The notes: generated by a model not told the origin, from the sequence alone. Positions 1-8,221 are shown, numbered from the stretch's first letter. The stretch is 19,749 bases of DNA from Verrucomicrobiota bacterium (GCA_018610125.1 JAHEOI010000109.1:1-19749); one strand, 5' to 3'. Translations and numbers: made by a program.

Positions 1-1
1 C

Positions 2-1024
2 TATCGCGCCCAGGCGCAACGTCTCCCGACTTATGACAAGCCACGGATCATCGATTGCGCCGAAGTCTGCCCCGAGCACTTGGCGCTGCCGCGAGGCTGC
101 TTGGAGGACGTTCGGAAGCTTCTCAGGGCCCACAAGATCAAGCCGATCCTGCACGATGAGCGATATGAGGGGACGGCCTTAACCGTCTCGTTCTCCGGAG
201 AGCTTCGTCCTGAACAGGCAGCCGCGGCTGAAGCGTTGTCGGCGCACGACACCGGAGTGCTGGCCGCCACAACCGCCTTTGGGAAGACCGTCATCGCCGC
301 ATGGCTCATCGCCCATCGGCAAGTCAACACCCTCATTTTGGTCCATCGCCGCCAGCTCCTCCAACAATGGATCGACCGCTTGTCGGCGTTTCTTGAAATC
401 CAGCCGACAGAGATCGGACGGTTCGGCGGCGGCAAAAAGAAGCTTACCGGCAATCTCGATATCGCGCTCATCCAGAGCCTTTCGCATAAGGGGGAGGTCG
501 ACGATCGAATTGCCGATTACGGCCAAGTCATCGTGGATGAGTGCCACCACATTTCCGCACGAAGCTTCGAGCTGGTCGCCCGCCGAGCGAAAGCCCGATA
601 CATCACCGGCCTGTCGGCCACGACCATCCGACAAGACGGCCACCACCCGATCATCTTCATGGAATGCGGCCCGGTACGCTATCGCGTCGACGCCAAAGTT
701 TTTTCATCTCCTCCCTCCTTAAACACCGTCAACGGACCGGCTAACAGCTTACCGCAGCAAATGGGTCCCAAAAGGTTGACAGTTGTTACACTCCACGGAT
801 TGCCGCGTCGCTCAGCCCCTCCCTCGTCGATCGAACGGCTTGTGCGGAATAGAGATAAGGGAGGTCACCCTCATGACGACCCCATTTGGGAACCGATAGT
901 TGAGATCAAACTCGACCGGAACGTCGGTCATCCTGTCTGCAGGGATGATACCGGTCCCTTCCACCTCGACAGCCCCGGTCTCTTGGGCACCGGCACCAAG
1001 TTGAGCCGTGTCGATCAAGTGTGA
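2..1024 (+). pseudogene. SF2 helicase fragment (TOTE/AEP-helicase type), 3' truncated
   Basis: The frame is open from base 2, so the gene began left of the window. It encodes the first RecA-like domain of an SF2 helicase: Walker A in ATTAFGKT (about 259-300), motif Ia VHRRQLLQQW, motif II VIVDECHH and motif III GLSAT (about 610). The flow of sequence (CPEHLALPRGCL upstream, ARRAKARYITGLSAT, then HHPIIFMECGPVRYRVDAK) recalls the helicase half of primase-helicase proteins annotated as TOTE conflict systems; this is recognition from memory. Recognisable protein stops at VDAK (about 697). The frame then runs to a TGA at 1022-1024 through unrelated sequence that is antisense to the next relic, so motifs IV-VI and the second RecA domain are missing. 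Without them the protein cannot work as a helicase. An internal TTG at 80 is not the true start. Confidence 0.72.
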
Positions 1025-1779
1025 TCCCCAGTCGGTAATCATTCCACCCGAGTAATCCTGAATCGCCCGCCAATGCATCGGCTCGGTCCGATGTGGCGTG
1101 TAAGAATGGAACGGAGCCGGACCGACTCATTTGTCGTAATCCAGCCCGCCGGGCACGCGGGCCGGCTCTTCTTCAGGGTAGGCTTTGCCCGGTGGCAAAC
1201 CGACCTCCACCCGTTTCAGCTCGCCGATTTCACCGTTCCGTACCCAGGCAGCCAGGTTGTAATACTCCCTCAAAGAACGGTCCTCGATGCCCCATTGGAA
1301 GACCGCCTCGTGCCGCCGAACCGCTTCAGAGAGAACCCGCCCCTCGTCGATCGTCAATGTCGGCTTCTCGCAAAAGACATCCTTATTCGCGAGCAAGGCC
1401 ATCAACGACATCGGAACATGCCAATGATCCGGCGTGGAGATCACCACCGCGTCAATGGCGTCGTCGGCCAAGAGCTCCCGAAAGTCGCCATACGCCTGGC
1501 AGTCACGGTTTCCATTATGGGCATCCACCATCTTTTTGGCTTTGCTTCGGCGATCCGCGAAGACATCACAGACAGCAACCACCCGCGCCGCTTTGTGCTG
1601 CAAGAACCGCCGAAGATTGGTGCCTCGTCCTTGAGGCCCACTCCGATAAAGCCGAGCGTGATTTGCTCGGAAGGCGGATTCGCTCCAAAAACACGCGCCG
1701 GAACGAGGGTGAAAGCGGTCGCCGCGCCAAGCGAGGCGCCAATAAACTGCCGGCGCGCCCAGATCATCGAGGAATTCAT
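860..1779 (-). pseudogene. Gfo/Idh/MocA family oxidoreductase, degraded
   Basis: From ATG 1779 the protein begins with a Tat-like signal (ARRQFIGASLGAATAF, VPARVFGAN), then the NAD-binding LGFIGVG. At the C-run 1637-1639 (plus strand) one base appears lost: the frame changes, and GPQGRGTNLRRF continues in the next frame through STPDHWHVPM and the EKP-type motif CEKPTLTIDEG. A TGA at 1129-1127 interrupts the same frame between LDYDK and VGPAPFHSYTPHR, where the family normally has Trp (TGG to TGA). Homology then resumes in the same frame with DYSGGMITDWGSHLID and NYRFPNGVVMRVTS, and fades at about 860, so roughly the last third is missing. The family comprises secreted or cytosolic NAD(P)-dependent sugar dehydrogenases, greatly expanded in Planctomycetes and Verrucomicrobia. 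Three independent lesions make this a pseudogene rather than one sequencing error. Confidence 0.82.
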
Positions 1780-2424
1780 AGGTTACCTTGTCAACCATCA
1801 AAACAGTAACCAACTGGGCGACCGAAGATCAAGTTTCAGCCTCGGTTGCTCTTCTGCGAAGACGGATCACACGCTCGAGGCGCATTTATCCGAAATCACT
1901 TCGTAGGTCATCGCGCAGTGCATCGACGCCAAGCGTTCCGACATCGAGGCCCGCCGGGAACGCGGCACGCTTCCGGAATCGTCGAGCGCGAGCCAAGAAT
2001 TGCTCAAGGCATTCAAATCCCCCCGACAACTATGAGCAATCATACAGGCGATCACAAAGTCATTGCTGTGACGAAGGCACGTGGTTGCGCGACAAAAATT
2101 GAAACGGCCGCATCATTTTTTGTCGCTCATTCCCTCGCGCCCGGTTTGGAGCCTGGCAGGAATCTTCCGTGACTCAGATTTTCCCACTGGCCCGGACCGG
2201 TAGCAGAACAGAGGGCAGATCTGGAGATCCGCGACACAGCAGACCGGGAGGTCTGCGTTACGTAGCGGAGGCTTGCCAAAGTTCCGCCCTATCGAAAAGA
2301 ATTACACAGAACGGACGCAGGCTATGGCAATGAACAAATCTCGGAAAACACCCAACTTTCGCAGCATGCCCTTCAGGGAGCTGGTCGAGCAGGACGAGAG
2401 CTTGGCGGAGCTAAACCGCGCCGA
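1780..2424. other. Gene-poor gap of ~645 bp
   Basis: I find no convincing gene here. The short frames on both strands lack recognisable motifs and good ribosome sites. A plus-strand frame from about 2324 (beginning MAMNKSRKTPNFRS, running to about 2420) has protein-like composition and could be the 5' part of the TPR remnant that follows in another frame. Two related hairpin units lie at 2215-2262 and are listed separately. Confidence 0.5.
2215..2262. repeat. Two degenerate tandem palindromic units
   Basis: Unit 1 (2215-2238) reads gcagatctggagatccgcg and unit 2 (2239-2262) reads gcagaccgggaggtctgcg; both keep the frame gcaga, a purine-rich loop, then a complementary arm ending in gcg. Unit 2 is a perfect 7-bp stem (2239-2245 with 2250-2256) around the loop ggga. 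The pair resembles the small palindromic intergenic repeats common in Verrucomicrobia and Planctomycetes, but I cannot count genomic copies. Confidence 0.5.
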
Positions 2425-2643
2425 ATGGAGGAGTCGCTTGAGGTCCATCGACGAGCGGTTGAGCTCGCGCCGGACAGCCCGGAGATGTTGAATAATCTCG
2501 GCTGGACGCTTGCCTTGATGGAACGATATGACGAAGCCGAGGGCGTGCTCGGGAAGGCAGTCGGCCTCGCGCCGCCGGACTATGACCGCCCTTGGCACTC
2601 CCTACAGGAAGTAAAGCGACGAAAGCAGATGAACGGTCGTTGA
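2425..2643 (+). pseudogene. TPR-repeat protein remnant
   Basis: The 72-codon frame encodes a clear tetratricopeptide unit: the end of one repeat (EVHRRAVELAPDS) and one full repeat (MLNNLGWTLALMERYDEAEG, then a KAVGLAP tail). TPRs are protein-interaction helices and never occur usefully as 1.5 units, so this is most likely the last part of a larger TPR protein. There is no ribosome site before the ATG. A protein-like frame ending just upstream (about 2324-2420, other frame) may be its former 5' part joined by a frameshift or deletion near 2420. It could also be a chance survivor of an unrelated gene. Confidence 0.5.
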
Positions 2644-2699
2644 CATTTGGCCATCCCATCAGACATGAAGAAGCTTCTTCCGTCGAATTACCGAGGGAA

Positions 2700-3325
2700 A
2701 TCGAAAGTTCGCGCCGTCGGATTCGATTGCGAGGAGATAGCGTTGGGGCTGCGCCAGGGCTTTGACGTCCAGATCAAGCGTGTAGCCTTTGACGCCGACC
2801 TCCGGCACCGCTTCAAAGCCTTCCTGCTTGAGCCACTCAAGGCAAACCGATTCAAAGTCCGTGCATTCGGCCTGAAGACCCTGCTCGTGCTCGCTCCGCT
2901 GACCGATCGAAAGCTTCCCCGAATCGGCAAATTCGAGATAGTCTCTCAACGCGGTCACCCCAAACCGCGAAGACTCCGTGACTTTGATGTCGGTGGGATG
3001 CATCGAGGTGAAGACGACAATCTGATTCCTCGCCCGGGTGGAAAGGACATTGAGTCGCCGGTGACCGATCTTGCTATTGATCGGACCGAACCGCTGCATA
3101 ACCCGCCTCGACTCGGGAGGTGCCGTCGGCGCTTCCCCATTTCGTGCTGAATGAGCTTCAGGCCGGTCCACGAGGCCCGGCTTCCGGTGGCATCCCCTTG
3201 ATCGATCTTCTGCTGACTCAATTGCGCCCTGAGATTGCGTCGCTGCAAACTGAGAAGCTCTTGATCCAACTCTTGAAACCGTTTTCGAGCCTGTTCATAG
3301 CTGGTTCCGGAAAACTCGCGAAGGC
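2700..3325 (-). pseudogene. Relic of large SF1 helicase with C-terminal REase-like domain (DUF4011/MTES_1575 type)
   Basis: Two pieces of one large protein survive, read right to left. Piece one (about 3325-3114) reads SYEQARKRFQELDQELLSLQ and continues to SWTGLKLIQHEMGKRRRHLP, as in the middle of DUF4011-type AAA helicases just before Walker-region II sequences. Piece two (about 3108-2700), in another frame, starts RRVMQRFGPINSKIGHRRLN, the SF1 motif VI region, and continues with NQIVVFTSMHPTDIKVTESS, RFGVTALRDYLEFADSGKLS and the start of the restriction-endonuclease-like domain (LEWLKQEGFEAVPEVGVKGY, LLAIESDGA). Several hundred codons between RRHLP and RRVMQ are gone; the join lies within about 3108-3114. 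The N-terminal half and the rest of the nuclease fold are missing too. Such helicase-nuclease proteins are usually found in plasmid or defence-island contexts. It is clearly non-functional. Confidence 0.75.
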
Positions 3326-3520
3326 TGGGAGACGCCTGGAAGGCCATCCTGGAATTGGGGCTACGCCTACGAGCTGTTGGAGGAGATGGACAACGTCGCT
3401 GAAGAAGACTATCAACAACGGGCAGAGCAGGCGGGCTTAAGGCAAAAACAGGTAGCGACACAGGTGGGCAGCCGTGACGGTTCGGGTAAATACAGACATC
3501 TCACCGTTCTCAAGACGTAT

Positions 3521-3605
3521 CTATTCAGGCTTATAGGCCGGCGCATGGGTAAACGCGCGGGAGATCGGATTGATCGCCGCAAAAATGCGCAGAAGACGCA
3601 AAAAG
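3521..3605 (+). repeat. 85-bp dispersed repeat, copy A
   Basis: This block is the reverse complement of 8222-8306 with 79 of 85 positions identical by my count and sharp ends: the flanks on both sides do not match. Its core is aaacgcgcgggagatcggat followed by tgatcgccgcaaaaa. Short frames across it are incidental. Confidence 0.85.
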
Positions 3606-3692
3606 GGATAGGGACGGTTCTTTTCTTTGTAACTAGATGGTCGATGAGGACGTTTTGGTTAGCGAGGTCGCTCTCGTTATGAGTGGCTTGGC

Positions 3693-3722
3693 GGGGCTGG
3701 GAGGGCATAGACCTCCAGCCCC
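3693..3722 (+). terminator. GC-rich hairpin followed by a short T-tract
   Basis: Arms ggggctgg (3693-3700) and ccagcccc (3715-3722) pair perfectly, with extra agg/cct pairs inside, and cttttcag follows. It has the form of a rho-independent terminator on the plus strand, but no intact plus-strand gene lies upstream, so it may be left from a lost gene or be a dispersed palindrome. Confidence 0.4.
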
Positions 3723-3874
3723 CTTTTCAGCGTCCCAGGGTAAGTTGACCGCGTCAGAGATTGGCGGATCGTCGGGCTGGCAGGGAGAAGGTCATAACTC
3801 GAATATTGCGACCGGGCGACTCTGGCAACACGATAGACGCATATGATTGTATCAGTGACAAATGAGGACGATAA

Positions 3875-4516
3875 GTGAGTATTATGATACGAAGTGATTG
3901 GAGCCATCGGGCCTATATTGGCAGCTGGGCTTTTTTGTTTTTGGCAAGCGCTCTCGATGGATGGGCCACGGTCAAAGGGATGGGGCGATTGGGAAGCTCG
4001 TTCGAGGCCAATCCGATCTTCAGGGCCCTATTTGGTATGGGCATACTTTGGTTTTGGGCCTATAAGGTCGCTGTGGTGGTCGGCTTCATCTGGCTGATCG
4101 ACAAGCTGATTCACTCCGAGATTCTAATAGGGCTGGGGCGCTGGGTGCGGTGGGGCGGTAAGTCGATCTCAAGCGGAGTGGCCAGGCAGGTCCTTAAATG
4201 GGAAGTCGCGGGGATTTTTGTATGCGTTGGCTTGGTGTTTATCGGATATGGACGGGATTGGATGTGGACGTTGGCCCAAACGCAACCAAAGACAGAGGTG
4301 GCTTGGCGCCAATCCTTTGGGGCGTCGGCTCAGGAGGAGCCGGAAGCGACATCGAAGTCGGAGTGGCAAGCTGCCGGTTCCTTGGGACGCGCAGGGTCAG
4401 GCGAGTCAGAGCACAACTTGTCGTCCTTGCCACCGACGTACGGCATTAAAGGGGGCAAAGACTGTGATCGAGGCGAGGAACATCGCGCTTTCGATAAAAA
4501 GTCGTGTCGCGGGTGA
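3875..4516 (+). CDS. Small membrane protein, DUF5658-like N-terminal part
   Basis: The product has 213 residues. Residues about 13-33, 48-80 and 108-130 are hydrophobic and probably form three or four membrane helices. The segment SALDGWATV, then GSSFEANPIFRALFGMG, resembles the LD...T...G..E.NP pattern of DUF5658-type membrane proteins, whose function is unknown. From about residue 135 the protein turns hydrophilic and low in complexity (Gln, Glu, Ser, Gly), unlike the family, so the tail may be read-through into eroded sequence. GTG 3875 is chosen because gagg lies 7 bases upstream (3864-3867); the alternative ATG is at 3884. It stands alone, with decayed sequence on both sides, so the context gives no hint of role. 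Confidence is moderate that it is expressed and low for any function. Confidence 0.6.
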   Translation: MSIMIRSDWSHRAYIGSWAFLFLASALDGWATVKGMGRLGSSFEANPIFRALFGMGILWFWAYKVAVVVGFIWLIDKLIHSEILIGLGRWVRWGGKSISSGVARQVLKWEVAGIFVCVGLVFIGYGRDWMWTLAQTQPKTEVAWRQSFGASAQEEPEATSKSEWQAAGSLGRAGSGESEHNLSSLPPTYGIKGGKDCDRGEEHRAFDKKSCRG

Positions 4517-4544
4517 GGCCCGCCTAATATCGAGTGGGTCGAAC

Positions 4545-4601
4545 CGAGGAGCTTTATGGTTTTTGCCACTCAACGGCTGATCTCCCCACACGAGCTCCTC
4601 G
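4545..4601. repeat. 9-bp inverted repeat
   Basis: cgaggagct (4545-4553) and agctcctcg (4593-4601) are exact inverse copies about 39 bases apart, just downstream of the membrane-protein gene. A second small perfect hairpin, gttgtc-gct-gacaac, lies at 4648-4662. No T-tract follows closely, so neither is a clear terminator. Confidence 0.35.
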
Positions 4602-4760
4602 CATTTTGGCGCTAATTCAAGCCGGTTTTAGGGCCTGAATAAGGCCTGTTGTCGCTGACAACCAGCGTTTGTCTCAAAAAAACTCTTCGGGCAAGTCGAT
4701 TCAGGGATGATCGCATCGACTGTGGAAGGCAACGCGCGACAAATAACCCCTCAATTCAAT

Positions 4761-4785
4761 CCTCTCCCCTTATTAAGGGGGGAGG
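4761..4785. repeat. Hairpin of cctctcccc/ggggggagg type
   Basis: The arms 4761-4771 and 4775-4785 pair over 11 positions, with one G-T, around a 3-base loop. The form (pyrimidine-rich arm, short loop, purine-rich arm) is that of dispersed REP-like palindromes found in many genomes. It sits 35 bases before the PKD relic. Confidence 0.4.
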
Positions 4786-4819
4786 AAGCCAAGAGCCGCG
4801 CCGCTACCGTCCGGGCAAC

Positions 4820-5063
4820 GGTGACTTTACCGAGTTTACCTGGGACTTTGGTGACGGGACACGACGCGAGGGGGGAGGTCCTTGGGGAGGTGGAGCACAC
4901 CTTCAGCAAACCGGGCGACTATCTTGTGACCGTTCGAGGCGAGCGGCACGACGCGGCGCCGGTGGTGGAGCAGACGGCAATTCACGTCGGGGAGGCGCCG
5001 CCCGAAATTGTCCTGTACGACCTACCCCTTAATGACGCCGGCGCCGCCCCGGGGGCGCCCTGA
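4820..5063 (+). pseudogene. PKD-domain fragment with frameshift
   Basis: The frame through 4820-4870 reads GDFTEFTWDFGDGTRREG, the hallmark W.FGDGT of a PKD domain. The domain continues in a different frame as GEVLGEVEHTFSKPGDYLVT and VEQTAIHVGE, matching the H.F...G.Y.V half. The change falls in a run of six G (4870-4875); removing one G would join both halves as REGEVLGEVEHTF. PKD domains are extracellular immunoglobulin-like modules found in secreted enzymes and large surface proteins, so this is the last module of a bigger protein whose upstream part is gone. The frame ends at TGA 5061-5063. A homopolymer sequencing error could explain the frameshift but not the missing upstream part. Confidence 0.65.
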
Positions 5064-5188
5064 TCCGTGAATGACGAAAGCAACTGGCCGATCGCCATCG
5101 CAATGTCGCCAGCAGCTCCCTTACACACCCGGGAACAGCCTGTATTGACCACCGCACGCGTGGTTGGAGAGAGGCTAGAGTTAAGTTG

Positions 5189-5635
5189 TCACGGTTTTCT
5201 TAGCCAAGTGGCGGCCGCGTATAATCCCCATACAAGTAAAACCGGGATCGCGAGATAAAAAGGGATAAAAAGAATGGCCAATGGAGCAGTGGAGGAGGCG
5301 GAAAGGAAGATGGCATTGACCCTTTCCCACACATCGACGACGAAAACGACGGCACATGCCACAAACATCGTAACGGATGCACCACTGCGAGCGGCCGCGA
5401 TTGAGCCAACAAGATAGGGAAGCACCCCGAGAGCAGTAATGACAAGACCGAGGACGATGCGCGTGACAAGGTCCAAGAGGAAGAACGCGATGCCCTCGTG
5501 AAGAATCTGTGAGGCCTCTCGCACAAAAAAGTAAATGCCGATCCCGTATGTACCGGCCCATACGGTGGTACCGAGTAAATGAATCAGGCGCCGGTAAGTG
5601 TCTGACGGCCAGAAATATCGCTTGAGCTCGGTCAT
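5189..5635 (-). CDS. Four-helix integral membrane protein of unknown family
   Basis: From ATG 5635 the product is 148 residues. It has four hydrophobic segments: around LIHLLGTTVWAGTYGIGIYF (16-36), a long one at about 55-80 (IVLGLVITALGVLPYLVGSI), ASVTMFVACAVVFVVDVW (about 85-104) and the C-terminal LAILFIPFYLAIPVLLVWGL (about 118-140). It ends in a positively charged TWLRKP, consistent with an inner-membrane protein. I do not recognise the family. The frame stays open upstream to 6005 on this strand, but that part lacks coding character and overlaps the end of the radical SAM gene, so I take MTELKRYFWPSD as the start; aaaagg lies 13 bases upstream. The radical SAM gene is 249 bases upstream on the same strand, so shared transcription is possible. 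Confidence 0.6.
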   Translation of the reverse strand: MTELKRYFWPSDTYRRLIHLLGTTVWAGTYGIGIYFFVREASQILHEGIAFFLLDLVTRIVLGLVITALGVLPYLVGSIAAARSGASVTMFVACAVVFVVDVWERVNAIFLSASSTAPLAILFIPFYLAIPVLLVWGLYAAATWLRKP

Positions 5636-5884
5636 AACACCATACAACCTTTTGTGTACGTGAACGGTACGCAAGTTCAAGGCCAGTACCCAGGGAATAC
5701 GGGCCGGTTGATGATCCTGAGATCGAGTTATTATTGGCGGACGCATTGCCAGAGGTCCTCGGTAGTGGGGCGGGAGGCACCCATACCTCAAAGATTTTCG
5801 ACCGTATCGAGGAGCTTCTTTGTCCGATGAGACGGAACCAACGTCGGTGGCTCCGGAGAGCACAATCCCGGAAAACTGAAGCAG

Positions 5885-7642
5885 CTACTGGTTCCTCATC
5901 CGCCCGACGAAATGACGGTTGAAGCGAAAGAGCCGTTTCCACACCGAACGGAAGAGGATACGGAAGAGGGCTCCGAATTTGAAGTTGAGTAAGTGCCGTT
6001 TCCAAAAGAGCTCTTTTTTGTCACACACAGTCGACACATTGAGGTCAAAGATCTCTCCTCGGAGCTGTTGCAAGGCTTCCGGATTGGGCCCGTTTGAAGC
6101 GGAATTCCCGAGCCGCTTATTTAAGTCGCGGGCTTCGGCAATGTGTTCGCCGACTTCTTTCCCTTTGGCCGGGTCGATGCGGCGGTAGTGGAGCTTCAAG
6201 GAGTTGAGGCGTTCGGCCGCGTCGTAGGTCGTCTCGACGAGGTCGTCGCGCGACATCCATTTGGTTTGGTAATTCAAGATTTGTCGCCAGGATGGCTGGA
6301 CGAGTTGTTGCCGGTGTTCTTCCAAGGTGCGGGCAAAGAGTTCATAACCGAACTCGGCTGGGTTTTCGAATCCTCGGCTACCGGGATCAAGAAAGGGGCC
6401 CATGGGCGAAATGAAACATGAGAGTCGCCGGTCAGAGATCTCAAAAAGGTGCTCGCTATACTCAATGGTCTCTATAACCGATTTTCTTGTCTGCCCGGAC
6501 AATCCGATCATGAAGAAGACATCGAGGCGGTGGCATCGAAGTCGTAATGCCTCTTGGATGACCGCTTCTACCTCGCAGTTCGAGTAGGAGACTGTCTCGT
6601 CTTGGACCGATCGGATCGACTCGTCATGGCTCTCGGGAGAGAGCTCCAGACTCCAGTTCCTGACAGAAGCGTCAATCGCTTGGAGATATTCCAGCGGTGG
6701 CATCGAAAAAAGCTCAAAAACGATTTCATTCTTAACATTGGCCGTCTTCAAGCGGCGAAGGATATTGTCGGCATAAGCCTCGCCGCCTTGTCTCAGGTCG
6801 CCCACAAGAAAGATGGGACCGCGTGAAAGACGCGATATATCGACGATATTCCGGACCAGGTTTCGTGGGCTCCGAAAGACGGGGTGCTGGACTGAAGTCA
6901 ACAGCCCGCAAGAGGACCGAGAGTTCCCGCACGTAACGCATTCATGGGCACATCCTTTTACGGTAAAGACGGCTGTGATCGGATTTTGCCACCAGCCATT
7001 GAACGGCAGGACACTTTCGAGATCCCGGTAGCGCACGACCATCTCTGCAAGGCGGTCCGGTCGAATGTCGACGTAATCCAAGGAACTGGGCAGGAAGCTC
7101 AGAGGATTGACATGGACTCGGCCATGGCTCTTCCATGTGAGATTGGGGACCGTCGTTGGCGATTCCCGAGCTTTCAGCGCTTTGAGTAGCTCGTAAAGAG
7201 GCGGTTCCGTGTTCTCACCGCGCAATACGTAATCTACCGCCGGATATTCGATGAGCTCTCGGTGAAAGTATGTGGCTGACAGCCCTCCAAAGATGATCGG
7301 TGCTTCCGGAAAGATTTCCCGTACGATGTGGGCAACCTCGAGGGCGCCATGGGCATGAGGTAGCCAGTGGAGATCAATACCGACCGCTCTCGGCCGGAGC
7401 CGGGCAAGGAAGGATGGGGCGTCAAAGGTCGGATCATTCATCATCCGCAAGGCTAGATTGACAATTCGAACCGCGAGTCCCCGCTGTTCGAGGTAGTTGG
7501 CCATGGTCAAAAAGCCGAGCGGATACATCTCAAATATAGGGGAGGACGGGATGAGGTCACTGATGGGTCCGTACATGATGGCCTTCTGCCGGAAGTCATA
7601 GACGCTGGGTGCATGCAGTAGAAGAAGATCGACGTGAAACAT
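5885..7642 (-). CDS. B12-binding domain/radical SAM domain protein
   Basis: 585 residues from ATG 7642. The N-terminal third (about 1-160) has the Rossmann-like layout of a cobalamin-binding domain: VDLLLLHAPSVYDF, VGIDLHWLPHAHGALEVAHI, IIFGGLSATYFHRE and VDYVLRGENTEPPLYELLKA. The radical SAM core follows, with the [4Fe-4S] ligands Cys231, Cys235 and Cys238 in VKGCAHECVTCGNS (Cx3Cx2C). It then has SLELSPESHDESIR and the long C-terminal part typical of the Ta0216/TIGR04190-like group, as I recall it. Such enzymes couple SAM cleavage to methyl transfer or rearrangement; the substrate of this group is unknown. A GTG at 7693 would add 17 residues, but the family-like sequence begins at the ATG; neither start has a strong ribosome site. 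The gene is intact, unlike its neighbours. Confidence 0.85.
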   Translation of the reverse strand: MFHVDLLLLHAPSVYDFRQKAIMYGPISDLIPSSPIFEMYPLGFLTMANYLEQRGLAVRIVNLALRMMNDPTFDAPSFLARLRPRAVGIDLHWLPHAHGALEVAHIVREIFPEAPIIFGGLSATYFHRELIEYPAVDYVLRGENTEPPLYELLKALKARESPTTVPNLTWKSHGRVHVNPLSFLPSSLDYVDIRPDRLAEMVVRYRDLESVLPFNGWWQNPITAVFTVKGCAHECVTCGNSRSSCGLLTSVQHPVFRSPRNLVRNIVDISRLSRGPIFLVGDLRQGGEAYADNILRRLKTANVKNEIVFELFSMPPLEYLQAIDASVRNWSLELSPESHDESIRSVQDETVSYSNCEVEAVIQEALRLRCHRLDVFFMIGLSGQTRKSVIETIEYSEHLFEISDRRLSCFISPMGPFLDPGSRGFENPAEFGYELFARTLEEHRQQLVQPSWRQILNYQTKWMSRDDLVETTYDAAERLNSLKLHYRRIDPAKGKEVGEHIAEARDLNKRLGNSASNGPNPEALQQLRGEIFDLNVSTVCDKKELFWKRHLLNFKFGALFRILFRSVWKRLFRFNRHFVGRMRNQ

Positions 7643-7797
7643 AAAAAACCACGCAGTCGCCGTATCCAAGCGCGAGAGACAGTCACGCGTCACAGAATAA
7701 GCCTCGTCAGGCCTCCATTCAAGCGAGACGACTCGAATAACAAACGAGAGGGTTTTCTGCGAGAATTACACTAATCGAAGCCGGAATTTTGGTCCGG

Positions 7798-7945
7798 TGT
7801 ATAATGGGGGATACGCGAGGAAGAAGCTCGGCAGTTATCGACAGCACAATCGTGGGGACAAGCCTCCCTGCCGATCTCCAACGCGTTCATCGCGAGAGGG
7901 AGGCTAACGAACTGTGCAGCCGAGGAAGCCGTCCCCCATACTACA
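7798..7945. repeat. ~148-bp imperfect palindrome, MITE-like
   Basis: Outer arms tgtataatggggga (7798-7811) and tcccccatactaca (7932-7945) match in inverse at 12 of 14 positions. Inward, gcacaatcgt (7844-7853) faces acgaactgtgc (7907-7917), and agcctccct (7861-7869) is an exact inverse of agggaggct (7897-7905). The centre is the palindrome acgcgt (7881-7886). The left arm has extra bases, so the fold would be a long, bulged hairpin. It contains no gene. It may be a miniature inverted-repeat element or a structured RNA. Confidence 0.55.
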
Positions 7946-8027
7946 ATCGATCGGTGCATCCCCTGTCTTCGCCCTGTATCGCATCCGAAAAAGACCGACT
8001 ACCTCAGCTCTGCAACAACAATCTCCG

Positions 8028-8048
8028 CCAACCCAACCCAACCCAACC
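8028..8048. repeat. Short cccaa tandem repeat
   Basis: Four copies of a 5-base unit (ccaac in this register) follow one another without interruption. It is too short to be more than a simple-sequence tract. Confidence 0.6.
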
Positions 8049-8221
8049 TTTTCCCTTAACTGGGGCAACCTCAGACTCCCCCGGGACAAGCGGTTTGATT
8101 CCGATGGCCAAGCTTGTCTGAAACGTTTGTTCCGGGAAGAACCATCCTTACAGGGCTTTCACCGGCAATATCCGCGTCCATCTGCGTTAATCAGGAACCG
8201 GTTAAGAGTTTCGTTCTTTGC

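Larger units (their letters stand above)
3326..3874. other. Gene-poor gap of ~550 bp with repeats
   Basis: No supported gene. A plus-strand stretch at about 3350-3470 (YAYELLEEMDNVAEEDYQQR) is protein-like but has no start signal and no family I recognise; it may be another eroded end. The gap also holds copy A of the 85-bp dispersed repeat and a strong hairpin, both listed separately. Confidence 0.45.

Noticed and set aside
1073..1906. Long plus-strand frames of 277 and 238 codons
   Set aside because: They are antisense to the oxidoreductase relic, whose family motifs are clear on the minus strand.
3377..3682. 101-codon plus-strand frame
   Set aside because: Its second half translates the 85-bp dispersed repeat. 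The first part (EEMDNVAEEDYQQR) is protein-like, but there is no start signal or known family.
5680..5922. Plus-strand frame with protein-like text (LADALPEVLGSGAGGTHTSK, IFDRIEELL) between the membrane protein and the radical SAM gene
   Set aside because: No ribosome site, no family recognised, and its end overlaps the 3' end of the radical SAM gene. It may be another gene remnant but cannot be supported.
5181..6005. 274-codon minus-strand frame over the four-helix membrane protein
   Set aside because: It is out of frame with the hydrophobic segments and has Arg/Ser-rich shadow composition; the frame ending at 5189 shows the real membrane helices.
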